Shown piece after piece: positions 21,074 through 33,625 of a stretch of DNA of 64,000 nucleotides. Source of the stretch: Parasponia andersonii (Eukaryota > Streptophyta > Magnoliopsida > Rosales > Cannabaceae); NCBI GenBank assembly GCA_002914805.1, contig JXTB01000004.1, positions 1,318,663 to 1,382,662 on the forward strand, given 5' to 3'. The stretch's first letter is position 1. Each line of letters begins with the position of its first letter. The translations under genes were made by a program, and so were the position numbers. The notes below the pieces were generated by a model. It made no database searches. It was not told where the DNA came from and saw only the letters and a list, made by a program, of their open reading frames with translations.

Positions 21074-22022
21074 AACAATCCTCTGAGTAGTGGCTGATTA
21101 TGTCTGTTGGCCTATTGCTTGGCATTTTTGTGGCTCTTGTCTTTCTCTTTGATTATGTTGCCACTTTCTTTTATTTCAACTAACCTCTTGTTGAGATCCT
21201 GCCCTAAAGATTGTATTTCTCCTTGCCATATTAATATTCCTGCGAATTTCTTGAGCTCTTATAACTCGTAGCTCGGCCTCTTCTGCTTCAAGAGCTTTGT
21301 CTGCAACCTCAACATATGGCATACCTTTATGAGCAGATATTTTAACATCCTTATAAATTTCTACCTTGAGGCCTTGGAGGAACTGGTTTACTTTTAGCTC
21401 ATTGGTACTCACCATGTGTGGAGCAAATTGGGATAACTCTTCAAATTTCTTTATGAAGTCACTAACAAACATACTTACCTGTTTAAGATCAACAAACTCA
21501 ACAGTTTTCAGCATCCTATGCACATTGTTGAAATATTTTCTATAGATTATTTCCCTAAACTGCCCACAAGTAAGCTTAATAGTATCAGTGATGGACTTCA
21601 TAGAATCCCACAAGTGTCTAGCATCCATCTGGAACTTAAAATTGGCACATGAAACTTTTTCCTCATCAGAGATTCTAATGTAATAAAAAATATCCTCAAT
21701 ACTCCTAACCCACTCTTTTACAAGCAGTGGATCAGTTTCACCCTTGAAAGCTAGAGGCTTATTCTTTCAAAACCTCTCATAAGCAGGTTCATAATTTTCT
21801 TGTCTAACTATGGCCTGTGGTAGTGCTTGTCTCCACGCCTTTCCTCCCTTTCTATAAGCCTTTCTAACTTTCTTGCTTGTGTCTCAACCAACTCTGTCAA
21901 CCTTCCTATAACAACATCCTTGTTGATCTTATTTTCAGTAGTACTTGTTTTATCGCCCCTTCGCTTACTAGTTTGACCCTTGGCATGATTCCCTGTATAG
22001 TTTCCATTTCACTTACATCCAT
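21074..22022 (-). pseudogene. Tekay gag, broken
   Basis: Gag forms the virus-like particle. The start is taken at the ATG at 22022, which begins MDV and is followed by the conserved IQGIMP also seen in the two sister elements. The core frame 21176-21628 reads MDARHLWDSMKSITDTIKLT, then QFREIIYRKYF, FIKKFEELSQFAPHMVSTNE, VNQFLQGLKVEIYKDV and VADKALEAEEAELRVIRAQE. These are the Retrotrans_gag landmarks (W, FAP.MV, FLQGL, KALEAEE). Stops and shifts separate the N-terminal 120 codons from this core. The C-terminal zinc knuckles are split off by the nested LTR and the N gap. Identity to the gag copies at 39287 and 60701 is high. Confidence 0.85.
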
Positions 22023-22095
22023 GTATAATAGCCAGTAATAAAGACATAACATGATCAGACCTATGTAGACAGTCTTCAGAAATGATTCAACCTCC

Positions 22096-22107
22096 GCTCT
22101 AATACCA
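22096..22107 (-). other. primer binding site, initiator-Met tRNA
   Basis: The minus strand reads TGGTATTAGAGC, one base off TGGTATCAGAGC, four bases after the LTR end. Confidence 0.85.
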
Positions 22108-22111
22108 ACAC

Positions 22112-25107
22112 TGTCACACCCTCTAGTTTAACCATATTGTTATATACAATCAAACTATGAAATATTATTCTCTGTTCTTCCATATCGTTTGTTTTGATAA
22201 AAAAGGGGGAAATTTTGAACTTTCTAAAACCTTTAAGCAAAAGCAACTGCATGGCATTTCTTGTTAAAAGTGTCTTTACAAAATGTACAATCAAAAGAGG
22301 TTTTCATCAGCCTATTTTGCCATCTACAGTAGTATTTACATTACACCAAAATATCTCAAAACAAAAATGTCGCCCTTAGGTTAAGCTCATCTACATCTGT
22401 ATGATCATGGCGACAAAAGACAAACAAGGCAACCAGCTAGTCAATACCAAAATATGCCTCCTCATCTGCATCACAAGACTAAAATGAGCTAAGGCTCAGT
22501 AAATAAAAACTATGCATACCTATGAATGCTTTAAAATCTCATAAAGTTCCCATTGTACCCTTTTTTTTTCTTAAACATTTGAGTTCATGCATTTTCGTCA
22601 AATATTATTCTTAGTTGGGCCCCTTAGCACATTGTTTGTCCTGTAAGTCGATAGGCAGTGACAACATTGGGCAAAAACTCTGGCCAAGAGTAAAAATAAG
22701 GTGTGACCGTTGTGTGAGGTTTTTAGAAAACTCCTTCCCTCATCAAAAGGGCATCCCACACTGCACTAATATTGTCCTACTTCAACGAGACACATTATAA
22801 GATCCGCAAATCCCGCATCAATGGAAGAGTCTGCATCAATAGACTTATCTATCCAGCTCCGACAGACTAACAATTGCCATTAAAATTTATCTTATAAAAT
22901 TGGTACAATGCTACTCACTTTCGAATACTCTTATAATAAAAGTCTCCATTTGCGTGCAAAACATGCCATGCACATGCCATTTCATAACTTTCAGGAATAA
23001 GTAAGTTTCACCTAAATACATCTTCCATATAGTTCTTATGATGCAGTTATAACTCTTTACTTACCTCGTGTCCTGAATAGAAATTGATAGTGGAAAGAGC
23101 CAATATCCTCTAGAGATTAGTGTGCTAATTACCTATCATAAATTACTATTAGTCAAGATGCACATTTTACAAAAAGAATGCATTAAGATTCTTAAACAAG
23201 ACCGAAATGACAACTTTCACCAAATTAGGAAACTTGATCTTAAAATGACTCAAAAGCATTTAAATCACTTAAGGTACCTGGTAGTCAATCAATAGCATTA
23301 GAACAATTTTCAAAAGTATTTAAAATATGAATGCTAGTTCATTAGCACAAAATGATCCAAAATGGCACATAATTTTGTAAAAACAAGTCCATTTACTCCT
23401 AAATGGTACAATTTCATTTTAAAAATATTTAGACAGTACCTCCCCTATTTTAGGGACATTCCCACATGATTAAAATCATGGTTTTAAACTTGCAATAACA
23501 ATTAACAATCTAATTCCCACATATACACATCAAAGAGGATGATTTGGAACAACCTAAGTGCATTTGAATTCCTTTCAATTTTCACAAAGTTTAAACGACT
23601 TTTACACTTATGTGTCATCACAACCAGCCATAAAATAAGTGTAATAACTAATAGAATCAATAAAATATATACTATAATTTTAAGAAATCAGATTACAAAT
23701 ATAGAAAACTTAATCTACCACACATGAAAACACTTAAATCCATAAATAGTAATCATTGGGGCCTTAGGTTTAACTTTAATCCTCCACCTAAATTTTATGT
23801 TTCCAGTGATATATAAGGGTTCCTAGGATCATTATTCATCAAATAATAGCTTTGGTTTTAGAGCTAAAACAAAATAATTTCACAATAAATTCAAAATCCT
23901 ACATAAACCTCACCTTAACTAGTTTGAGTCTTTGCTAGACTTCTTGCCTTCTATCTCCACCAAACTGATTCTCAAAGCTTAGAAATATATTTTTGGACTC
24001 AACAAGATCTGAAGAAACCATTATTTAAGTGGGAACAAGTAGAGAATTGAAATTAAAGGACAAGACCTAGAAAGAAGAACTTAATAGAATTACCTTAACT
24101 AGTTTTGGTGTATCTTGCTTTCAAAGCTCCAATTTGAGTTCTACCACTTGGAAATTGTTGGAAATGTTTGAGGGAAGTTGAGAGAAGTCAGAAGAAGCAT
24201 TGGAGATTTTCAAGTCATGGCTAGAGAAAGGGAAAGTAAATGACCAGATTTGACCCAAAATCAACACTTAATGGCTAAGAAAATGTATAACTTAAATTCT
24301 AAGGGGTATTTTGGGTATTTTGCACATCCCTTTCCATGTGTCCAGCTCTAGAACATCCTTATCATAGTCACCACGTTTCTGGTCACTCCTATGCCCCCAA
24401 GTGTAGCCAAAGTTGGTCAATCCTACCTTAGAAAGTGGAAACTAGTCATACTATGACTTATGATCCTATATGGCTAATCTTATTGTAATTTGGTGGAACC
24501 TAGCCCCTTAACCAATCAATAAAAATAAAAAGAAAGTCAATTAGACTCCAATTAACAATGCAAACATAATATTAGCACTCAATTATTAGAATGCACAAAA
24601 ACGACATTATGCGATTAAGCTTAATCTAAGCTAGCTTAGTGCAACTAAATATGAATTAGTGTCCTGAATGCCACCTCGTGCTTACCTGGAGCAAACAAAT
24701 AAAATGATATAAATGAGTCCTAGACATTAATCAAGCCTATCTGACATGTTAAACACACTGTGAATTTGGCTCCGAAATGCGTAAAAATTACATTTTACCG
24801 AAAAAGTACTATTTGACCAAGTTATCAACAAGTACGATCTTAATGCATGTGCACATAGTATTGCTTTCATAATTATGTTCTTTGTTCTTTTAGCACACCG
24901 AGCTCTCTCTCTAAGGGTATTGAACCTTTACACTACATTGGGACACTTCGACAATCATTAGCGTAATAACATGTATGTAAATGCACATAACATAATGAAT
25001 GTGCATGTTACTATAAAACTAGAATTAGCGATTTCTAGATGCATAATATGCAATTGGAACATATTTATTATTGGCTTAATATGCATGTGAGAATCTTGGG
25101 CACCACA
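22112..25107 (-). repeat. Tekay 5' LTR, 2996 bp
   Basis: It is bounded by TGTCACACC and GGGCACCACA on the plus strand. On its sense strand it has a TATATA core near 23815, a GAGGTAAGTAAAG site ending at 23064, a TGAGCCTTAGCTC hairpin and GATGCAG ending at 22466. It agrees best with the LTR at 61948 (by eye above 90 percent) and less well with 36299-39286. All short frames inside are incidental. Confidence 0.9.
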
Positions 25108-25112
25108 AGGGA

Positions 25113-25353
25113 TATCTTTGTTGAAAAAAGGTTAAGATCTTCTTTGGTAGTTAGAATGTCTAGAAGGCCAAGAAGATCACTCTTAGCTAATGATATACGA
25201 GATCTTTGGTCAGTGGACTTAGGAACTAATGTCAATGTCTCCAACCCTGAGAAGTGGTTCATTGAACCAAATCGATTAACTGACCTTGGTCGTCATGTGG
25301 AAGTTAGAAATAATCGAAGAGTTCGAGTTAAAGGTATGGGCGATGTTTAACTA
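25113..25353 (+). pseudogene. copia protease block, copy 1, second part
   Basis: It continues copy 1 after the Tekay insertion: FVEKRLRSSLVVRMSRRP, then NDIRDLWSVDLGTNVNVSN and KWFIEPNRLTDLGRHVEVRN. W-x-V-D-x-G marks the copia aspartic protease active site, normally DSGA; here Ser is Leu (DLGT). The frame ends in a stop after KGMGDV. Confidence 0.72.
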
Positions 25354-25722
25354 ACTATTTCATAAGATGGATAAGGTTTCCAGAAAAAGGAAAGAGACAA
25401 AGGAATATTGTCGAAGTAGAATAAGGACATCAATGGAGATGTCAAATATTCAATGAATTTAAATGATAATTATCCAAGGGATACCTTTGCTAAAAAGAGG
25501 TTAAGATCTTCTTTGGTAGTTAGAATGTTTGGAAGGCCAAGAAAATCACTCTTAACTAATGATATAAGAGATCTTTGGCTAGTGGACTTAGGAGCTAATT
25601 TCAATGTCTCCAATGCTGAGAAGTGGTTCATTGAAGCAACTCGATTAACTGACCTTGGTCATCATGTGGAAGTTAGACATAATCGAAGAGTTCGAGATAA
25701 AGGCATGGGCGATGCTTAACTG
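25354..25722 (+). pseudogene. copia protease block, copy 2
   Basis: A full 369 bp unit from ACTATTTCATAAGATGG. It reads MDKVSRKRKETKEYC, then NLNDNYPRDTFAKKRLRSSL, NDIRDLWLVDLGANFNVSN, KWFIEATRLTDLGHHVEVRH and KGMGDA, then a stop. The active site is DLGA in place of DSGA, as in copy 1, so the change predates the duplication. The period is a multiple of three. Its frame from NLND to GDA is open and nearly unchanged in the inverted copy at 35775-36041. Confidence 0.75.
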
Positions 25723-25990
25723 ACTATTTCATAAGATGGATAAGGTTTCCAGAAAAAGGAAAGAGACAAAGGAATATTGTCAAATTAGAATAAGGACATC
25801 AATGGAGACATTACAGCATTCAATGAATTTGAATGATAATCAACTTAGGCATACCTTTGCTGAAAAGAGGTTAAAATCTTCTTTAGTAGTTAGAACATCT
25901 GAAAATCAATGATAGCTTTGTGATCGAAGAGTTCGAGTTAAAGGCATAGGCGATGCTTACTTGAAAATCAATGATAGCTTTATGATCATG
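25723..25990 (+). pseudogene. copia protease block, copy 3, partial
   Basis: It starts with the same ACTATTTCATAAGATGG. It follows copies 1 and 2 through AAGAGGTTAAAATCTTC, then skips the protease active-site part and rejoins at CGAAGAGTTCGAGTTAAAGG. It then runs on into the downstream region (YLKINDSF). About 200 bases are lost compared with copy 2. Confidence 0.7.
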
Positions 25991-26810
25991 AGAGATTGCT
26001 AGTATGCACTGGAGTTCAGTATGAATGCTCTCTCAGTATCAAAATGTATACAGAAGGCTATCACTTTGTGTTTGAAAAGAAGGTGCACGTCTTCTATAAC
26101 AACCTATTGTACTGTATGGGAGAAATACAAAATAGACTTTATGTTTGATCCTAGAATCATAAAGTACATTGTCTTCAATGATGAGCATTAATAAATTGGA
26201 AAAGATGGTGAAAGACATTTAGAAAGAGTGTAACATCATTGATTTGCACAAGCGACTCTGACACATGCCAGGTGCAGAAATTCGTAGACCTATAGAGTTG
26301 AGTCACTTACATGAAGTAGATGTCAGCAACAACAAAAACTACTAAGATTACAAGAAGCTTGTCGAGTATAAGTATCATCTTGCCATTTGTTATGAGAAAG
26401 CTAAAGTATGTTTAGAGTGCATATATGCCCATATCTGTGAACCAATGGAGGTAGTTTCCTATAACAAGTATAGACTGTTTGTGTCTTTTGTTGATGAATA
26501 TTCGAATTTTGGATAAGTATATCTTATGAAGAAATATGATGAAGTCTTAGATGCTTTCCATGAGTTTGATAGAAAGATGAGGATGCAACACAACATTAAG
26601 GTCAAAAGGTTCAAGATTAAGTATACTCGTGCAAGAAAGTGGGAGATAAAATTGACAAGAATTCATAAAAATGTTTTCTACTTGTTTACCCAAAGGAAGA
26701 GAAAGGCTACTTTCTTTATAGACAATCTACCAATACTACCTTCATTAACAAAAGTAGAGATTTTCAGGAGGATAAAGAGAAATCCGTCAAGGAAACGATG
26801 AAGAGAGAAC
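25991..26810 (+). pseudogene. copia GAG-pre-integrase and integrase remnant
   Basis: In shifting frames: YALEFSMNALSVSK, GYHFVFEKKVHVFYNN, RRPIELSHLHEVDVSN, a CLEC zinc-binding piece with HICEPMEVVSYNK, then the integrase core FVSFVDEYSNFG and YLMKKYDEVLDAFHEFDRKM. The last two match the copia order F-x-D-[DE]-Y-S followed by YLMK...F..F. Integrase would insert the cDNA in the nucleus. A stop separates the two core blocks, and the expected later catalytic Asp and Glu region cannot be read. The frame 26526-26801 keeps only the middle part, then runs to a basic tail that I do not recognise. RT and RNase H should follow but are absent. Confidence 0.7.
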
Positions 26811-26939
26811 TTATGACCTTCATTACTTTCTTAGTCATTTAAGTTGTTAATTGAACACTTAGATTTGTTTTTATTACTTTCAGTCATTTGGAACATTTTT
26901 AGACTTTTAGAAAGTTAGTTTAAGTAACTACTTTTTGGA

Positions 26940-26951
26940 TAAGCAGGAGAT
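26940..26951 (+). other. copia polypurine tract
   Basis: AAGCAGGAGAT lies directly before the 3' LTR start TGTTGGG, the usual place for the plus-strand primer. Confidence 0.65.
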
Positions 26952-28708
26952 TGTTGGGATATTTGCCCTAAAAAGTATATTCTAATTTTACCCTTTTAAT
27001 ATAAACAACTTTCTTTTGAATACAATTATGATATTTGCTAGATTAAACTGTCTCAGTTGAATAGTTTATTTATCTAAAAAAGATTCTATGACTTTATTTG
27101 TATATAAAGAAATAAATATGATTAAACGTTAATTATTGGGAGACTTGTTTCTTTATCTAAGTCTAAATTAACTAGTTCACAATTTGTAAATAAAGATGGA
27201 GTACTTTATTTACTAAATATTATAGTATTTGTCTATCTTAATCAGAATGATGTGTCTCAAATTATTGAAGTGTCTGACTTTTAATAGAAATATTAGTATA
27301 ACATAAATAAGTTATGTGTATTAAATTGGACTAGACAATATAAAGAATTGGAGTACCATAACTCAATTTTTAATATTATTAAAAACCAGTTCTTAACATG
27401 TAGATCTTAATCCTTGATATTTGACTGGACCTATTTTCACGGGTTGTAACCTTTTGATTTGTTAAAAGACTAGTCTCTAAGAAATTCGAGACAAACTCTG
27501 GCATAATGAAAGTTATGATTTATGAATTGACGAAAACACAAAATAGTTGAAGATATTATGCATTAATGCCACTTTAGGGTCTTTTAAGATTCATGAAATA
27601 ATTAAATCTAAGATAGTATTCACCTTGTGAATTAGTTGATAATTTTTTCTAAATAGTCATTTAGAACAAAATTATCGACAATAATATTCTTTGATAGAAA
27701 GATGGTAACTTAAAGATAAATATATATTGGAGAGATATTATGGTAATTTCACCTATCTAACTTCACCATTGTATAGGGATTTTACATGGAGTATGGAATA
27801 TGCTAGATGGATCAGTTAATCAAGGCTAGTTAATTAAATCTCTATAAAAGGTATGACATTTAATCTAAGAGTACAGTATTAGGCCTTTAGTGGAGTATCC
27901 CCTTTACTAATAGTATTTATATAAATGCCATAGTAAGAGTTATTATATATTCATCATACTATTAGAGCTTAGGTTATTTGGATCCAATAGGTCCCTTATC
28001 TAGCTCAACAAAGATCATTAATTGGTTGGTGATATTTATGAAATTAGTTGTATAAAAGTATGTAATATAATAATTCCACACACAAGTTACTATTTTTATA
28101 GATAAATTACATGAGTTGGACATATTAATAAAATTACACCTGAAGTCCAAATTGGAGAAGAAGCTCAATTCTAATTGGAGAACAAGCCCAGTAACTCTAG
28201 GAGAGATACACATGAAATAGAGGGAAAAGGAGAGAGAGATTTCGGCCAAGGCTGAAAGAAAGAAAGGGAGAAAAAGTTTCTAACAATCTCATGTTCTCAT
28301 CTCACGTCCTGATATTCCAAAGGATCAAGAAGGTGTTCTTGATTATTCTCTAATGAAAGATTTAACTTGGTGCCCACTCACCTCATCAACCAAGAGCAAG
28401 AACAAAAGCATAAACAATAAGATCTAGGGCTAGAGATTTGATTACCATCAATAAAGAGATCAAGGAAGAGCACACTACAAGAGGTAAACCCCAAATCTAA
28501 TCTCTAAGGTTTATGCATCTAGATTTGATTTATGTTATACATGATTCTATATTTGATATATGCATATTAGATGGTTATGAAATTTGATTTCATGTAAAAA
28601 TTTTAAAACCTAAATCTGCTAATTTTTCTGCTGCATTCATGATGTGATCATGTGTTTTTCATAATTTTTATGCATGTATATTTTTTCTAAGTGTTAGGTT
28701 AATTTTCA
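26952..28708 (+). repeat. copia 3' LTR, 1757 bp
   Basis: It runs from TGTTGGGATATTTGCCC to AATTTTCA and pairs with 2263-3753 plus 13194-13387. It contains the uninterrupted Tat target (GGTTTATGCATCTAG). About 30 bases of flank follow before the next repeat. Confidence 0.85.
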
Positions 28709-28738
28709 GTATTTTCTACCTTTGTTTGGAGCACATCT

Positions 28739-31174
28739 TGTAACAACCAGATTTTTAACACTATTAACTACTTACCTCCTTAGCTTATTTGAAAAAAAAA
28801 AGGAAATTTAGATACAGAAAATTTATGACAAATTTTTTTTATATATTTTTATTTCTTTTTAAGAGATTTATATTCATAACTAACAAGTAAATGCTTTTCA
28901 ATGGTATTTGATTATAAACTTTTATTAAGGTGATTTAAATAATGCGCAACCATAAAGGGCTCTTAGGTGAGGAGGGGGGTCACATACGGACCACTTAAGT
29001 CACAAGCTCTCCTTAGACAGTTTAGGTCTTTTTGACAGAACCCCTTGTGTTTTGTATTTATTTAAATCAAAATATTTTCTCTTTTAGATCTTTAAAAAAC
29101 CATTTGTTTAACTTCTATTAAATTGAAACACATTTTCAAGTTCAATTTGATTAAACTATGCATTACAAACTAAAATACTGAGTTATAAATACGTTTTCAA
29201 ACAACATCAAACTTACATAATTGAAATCATTTGTCTCATAATAAGAACATATGCGGAAGAAATTTTAATGATGGTATTCCATTACCTGTGCCTCGCATTC
29301 ATCCCCGCTTCAATTCCAGCTAACCCATCAATCAAATCAGAGGTTTCTTTCCTTTGGTACCTATAGCATGGATACTCATAAAATATGAGCTTTTACCCAG
29401 TAAGTACAATGTAATTCTCAGAAAATATTTTACTTATGAACAAACAATTCTTTTTTTTTTCTTTTTATTATGAAAGTCCAGTTGAGCTATTTTATGAAAT
29501 CATTATTTTACGCTTTATTATAAGATATTATGTCATGATTTTATCTCATTCTTGATTTTAATGTCTTTTATCTTTCTTATGGACCCTGGTGTACGTACTG
29601 AGTATGCACTACTGAATGGGGAACTAGGGGAGCGACCCGTCTAAAAACACCTACAGTCATAATCTTAACATACTTTTCCTTGGAAATCCTCGCTTAGGAG
29701 AGGTCAGTCTTATTTTCCCTCGGATATCCTCATCTAGTGGAGGTTGGTACGACACCTTTAAATTCTTTATCTTATTTAGTCTTTTCTTAATATGAGTGGG
29801 TAAGCTTCGCTTCGATGAACTCGAATCTATATTCAACTATCATAGCATTTCCTTTTTTAAAGTATGTTAAAGTATTTTCATGATAACATTGTAAAGTAAG
29901 CATACATTATGTTTTTATAGCATAGGAAAAGTATCTTTATAAGCATATATTATACATAGGCTATAATAATATAAAGGCAAGTTAACAAATGAAATTAATT
30001 CAAATATATCATACTGCAAATATGAAATATTTTTAACCATCTATGCCATAGGTGAAATCGTACTTACCTCGTAATATGATTGTCCTAGTTCTACTCGTTA
30101 ATTACGTACGTCTAGATCGAAGTTTGCCCTGACGTATACATACTCTATTTGTTAGAGAAATTTAAAGTGGCCTTATACTGTTTTTTTTTAAACTTTTAAT
30201 TACTTAGTGGCCTTAAAACATTTAAAACTCATTCTTGATCCAGCATAAAACTTTACGTTTAAAAAACAATGTTATGCTATATTCATTGACTAATTTATAC
30301 TTTCACTTAGATAGATGAGATTTGATTCTCCTTAACCTTGATCATAGTGATCTTTTTAATCTATCATTAATTTGATTGTTGATTTGATTAATATCATCCT
30401 AAATCAATTAAGTTTCCTTAATTATAGTTCTTTTCGTCAAATACTTTGAATTATTCTTGATTAATTTCTTTATTCGTAATTAAGGGTCATAATATGATAA
30501 TTGAGTCAACCATACTAAGGGCTATACAAATTTAAAATCTAAAATCATACTTGGACTAAATATTATTTGGTATCCAATACCACTAGCTCCAAAAGAAAGT
30601 CTCCACTATATTAATCTTTTTTATATCTTTTGAATTATTTCAGAGACAAAAGTTACTAATTAGTTTTGTCTTTGTCTTCTATTTTGAATTATGGCCACTA
30701 ATTTCCAAAGAACATTTCAATCACGATTTTCTTTTTTTCCTACCTTTTGAATTACCCACTAACTTTATTCCTTTTTTTTTTATTCCACTCATTTAAAGTT
30801 ATTACCTTCCAAAGGTAAAACTTTACTACTCTTCATCTTTTTTTATAACTTATTTTTGACCCTTAGATTGATTTGTCTACTTAATTCTTTATATACTTAA
30901 ATCCTAGCCATTCAAATTATGGCATGGTACTATTTTGTTGCAACCATTAACTTTAGGTTATAAAATATAACATTTTTTTTTTAATGTGACATTAACATGC
31001 CACATTTTTTATTAGGTTATATTGATGTACATAATATAATTATTGTAGAATCAATTTATTATTAAGGAAAACTAACTTATAATTTCTAAGTTAAAATAAG
31101 GATTAACTATGATTTTCTCACGTAAAAAATTTAATATTATAATAATACCACACGCATAATTTCAAGTATTTGCG
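28739..31174 (-). repeat. LTR-like block of unassigned family
   Basis: It starts TGTAACAACC. It carries on its minus strand a GAGGTAAGTA site (ending at 30067) and a TACTTACTGGGTAAAAGCTC motif (about 29385-29405), the same pair seen in the Tekay LTRs. Its body shares little else with them. I could not find a matching CA end or target duplication before 31175; its last 24 bases plus the start of the next LTR form ACACGCA...TGCGTGT. No coding region is seen. Confidence 0.5.
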
Positions 31175-33611
31175 TGTAAAATCCCCTAGTTTAACCATAT
31201 TGTCATATATAGTCAAACTATGAAGTATTATTATTTCATAAACATTATCTTTTGTTTTGATAAGATGGGCAAATTTTGAACTTTCTAAAAACTTTAAACA
31301 AAAGTAACTGCCTGATATTTCTTGTTAAAAGTGTCTTTACAAAATGTACAATCAAAAGAGATTTTCACCAGTCTATTTTGCCATCAACAATAGTATTTAC
31401 ATTACACTAAAATATCTCAAAACAAAAATGTCGCCCATGGGTCAAGCTCATCTACATCTGTATGATCATAGTGACAAAAGATAAGTCAGGCAACCAGCTA
31501 GTCAATACCAAAATATGCCTCCTCTTCTGCATCATAAGAGTAAAATGAGCTAAAACTCAGTAAGTAAAAACTATGCATGCTTATAAATGCTTTAAAATCT
31601 CATAAAGTTCCCATTGTACCCTTTTCTTTCTTAAAAATTTGAGTCCATACATTTTCCTTAAAAATTATTCTTAGTTGGGCCCCCTAGCATATTGCTTGTC
31701 CCGTAAGTCAATAGGCCGTGATAACATTGGGTAGAAACTCTGGCCAAGAGTAAAAATATGCAACCGTCGTGTGAGGTTTTTTTTGAAAACTCCTTCCCTC
31801 ATCAAAGGGGCATCCCACACTGCACTAATATTGTCCCGCTTGAACGACACATATCATAAGATCCGTAAATCCCGCTTCAACGGGAGAGTCTACATCAACA
31901 GACTTACCTATCAAGATCTGACTCAGTAACAATTGCCATTAAAACTTATCTTATAAAATTGGTACAATGGTACTCACTTTCAAATACTCTTATAATAAAA
32001 GTCTCCATTTGCATGCAAAACATGCCATGCACATGTCATTTCATAACTTTCAAGAATAAGTAAGTTTCACATAAATACATCTTCCATATAGTTCTTGTGA
32101 TGCAGTTGTAATTCTTTACTTACCTTATATCCTGAATAGCAATCGATAGTGGAAAGAGTCAATATCTTCTAGATATTGGTGTACTAATAACCTATTATAA
32201 ATTACTATTACTCAAGATGCACATTTTACAAAAAGAATGCATTAAGATACTTGAATAAGACCGAAATCAAAACTTTCACCAATTTAGGAAACTTAATCTT
32301 AAAATGACTCAGGAGTGTATAAATCACTTAAGGTACTTAGCAACCAATATCTAGCATTGAAAAACTATTCAAAAGTAGTAAAATATGAATGCTAGTTCAT
32401 TAGCACAGAAATGATCCGAAATGGCACCTAATTTTGTAAAATTAGTTCATTTGCTTCTAAATGGTACCATTTGGTTTTAAAAATATTTGGACAGTATCTC
32501 CCCTATTTTTAGGACATCCCCACATGATTAAAATCATGATTTAAGACCTGTGGTAGCAATCAACAATCTAATTCCCACATATACAAATCAAAAGAAACAC
32601 CTAGGATAACATAGAAGCACATTTTAAATATTTTTCGGTTTAGACAAGTTTAAAACAATTTGTGCACTTGTCTATGGCTACAAACAGTAGCTAAATTAAT
32701 GGAATAAATAATAGAATCCATGACATATCCATTGCAAGTTAAGGAAATCAGATTACAAGTATAGAAAGCTTAATACACCCATGGAAACACTTGAATACAC
32801 AATTAGTAATTTTGGGGCTCTAGGTGCAACCTAAATTCTATGTTTCTAGCAATATATAAGGGTTTCTAGGAAAATTATTAATCAAATAATTACGTTGGTT
32901 TAAGGGCTTACACAAAATAAATTAACTTTAAGTTCAAAATCATACATAATGCTCACTTTGACTAGTTTGAGCTTTTGTTGGAGTTCTTGCCTTCTACCTC
33001 CATCAAACTGATTCTCTAGGCTTAGAATTAGATTTTTGGACTTAATAAGACCTAAAGAAACCATTATTTAAGTGGGAATAGGTAGAGAATTGAAATTAAA
33101 GGACAAGACCTAGAAAGAAGAACTTAATAGAATTACCTTGACTAGTTTTGGTGTATCTTGCTTTCTAGGGATCCAATTTGAGTTCTACAACATGGAAACT
33201 CTTGAAAATGTTTGAAGAAAGTTGAGAGAAGTTATAAAATGCATTGGAGAGTTTCAAGTTGTGGCTGGAGAGAAGGGAAAGCAAATGACCAGATTTGACC
33301 CAAAATCAACACTTAATGTTTAAGAAAAGGTATAACTTAAATTCTAAGGGGTATTTTGGGTTTTTTACTTTCATAATTATGTTCTTTGTTCTTTTAGCAC
33401 ACCGAGCTCTCTCTCTGAGGGTATTGAACCTTTACACTGTGTTGGGACACTTCGACAATCATTAGTGTAATAACATGTATGTAAATGCATATAACATAAT
33501 GAATGAGTACATTACTATAAAACTAGTATTAAGGACTTCGTGTTGCTTAATATACAATTAGAATATATTTATTATTAGCTTAGTATGCATGCGAGAATCT
33601 TGGGCACCACA
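31175..33611 (-). repeat. Tekay 3' LTR, 2437 bp, internally deleted
   Basis: TGTAAAATCCCC to GGGCACCACA. Compared with 40532-43525 it lacks about 550 bases near 33365, where GGGTATTTTGGG passes directly to TTTCATAATTATG. The polypurine tract (minus strand AAGGACGGGAGAAT, 33612-33625) adjoins its right edge. Splice-like sites lie at 32123 and 31527. Confidence 0.85.
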
Positions 33612-33625
33612 ATTCTCCCGTCCTT

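Larger units (their letters stand above)
17581..25107 (-). mobile_element. Tekay-lineage gypsy element in the copia, 3' part deleted
   Basis: It is flanked by AGGGA (17576-17580 and 25108-25112). The uninterrupted copia site appears in the next tandem block (25470-25485). On the minus strand: 5' LTR 22112-25107, primer site, gag 21074-22022, zinc knuckle near 19280, protease, and RT 18082-18700, then a direct jump into a 500 bp remnant of the 3' LTR. RNase H, integrase, polypurine tract and about 2.5 kb of 3' LTR are missing, probably through one illegitimate deletion at about 18081. A second LTR and an N gap interrupt gag. The left terminus reads TATCACACC instead of TGTCACACC. Confidence 0.88.
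2263..28708 (+). mobile_element. Ty1/copia element, decayed, opened by two large insertions
   Basis: Parts in order: 5' LTR 2263-3753 and 13194-13387; iMet primer site 13393-13404; AT-rich leader 13405-17440; gag/protease blocks 17452-17580 and 25113-25990; integrase 25991-26810; purine tract just before 26952; 3' LTR 26952-28708. Without insertions it would be roughly 9.5 kb. The first seven or eight bases of the 5' LTR (TGTTGGG) are missing. Reverse transcriptase and RNase H are not detectable. The Tat element sits in the 5' LTR and a Tekay element sits in the gag/protease region, so the copia is older than both. Confidence 0.8.

Noticed and set aside
20477-21090. Overlapping GC-rich frames of 70-180 codons on both strands
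   Set aside because: All fall in the CpG-rich leader of a nested LTR. The residue content (Arg-rich in one frame, Pro/Ser-rich in another) follows base composition, and no domain is seen.
22615-22800. Recurring 60-97 codon frames (also at 40999 and 62449) starting near MGPLAHCLS
   Set aside because: They are the same LTR segment read antisense in several LTR copies. Similarity reflects repeat copies, not selection on protein.
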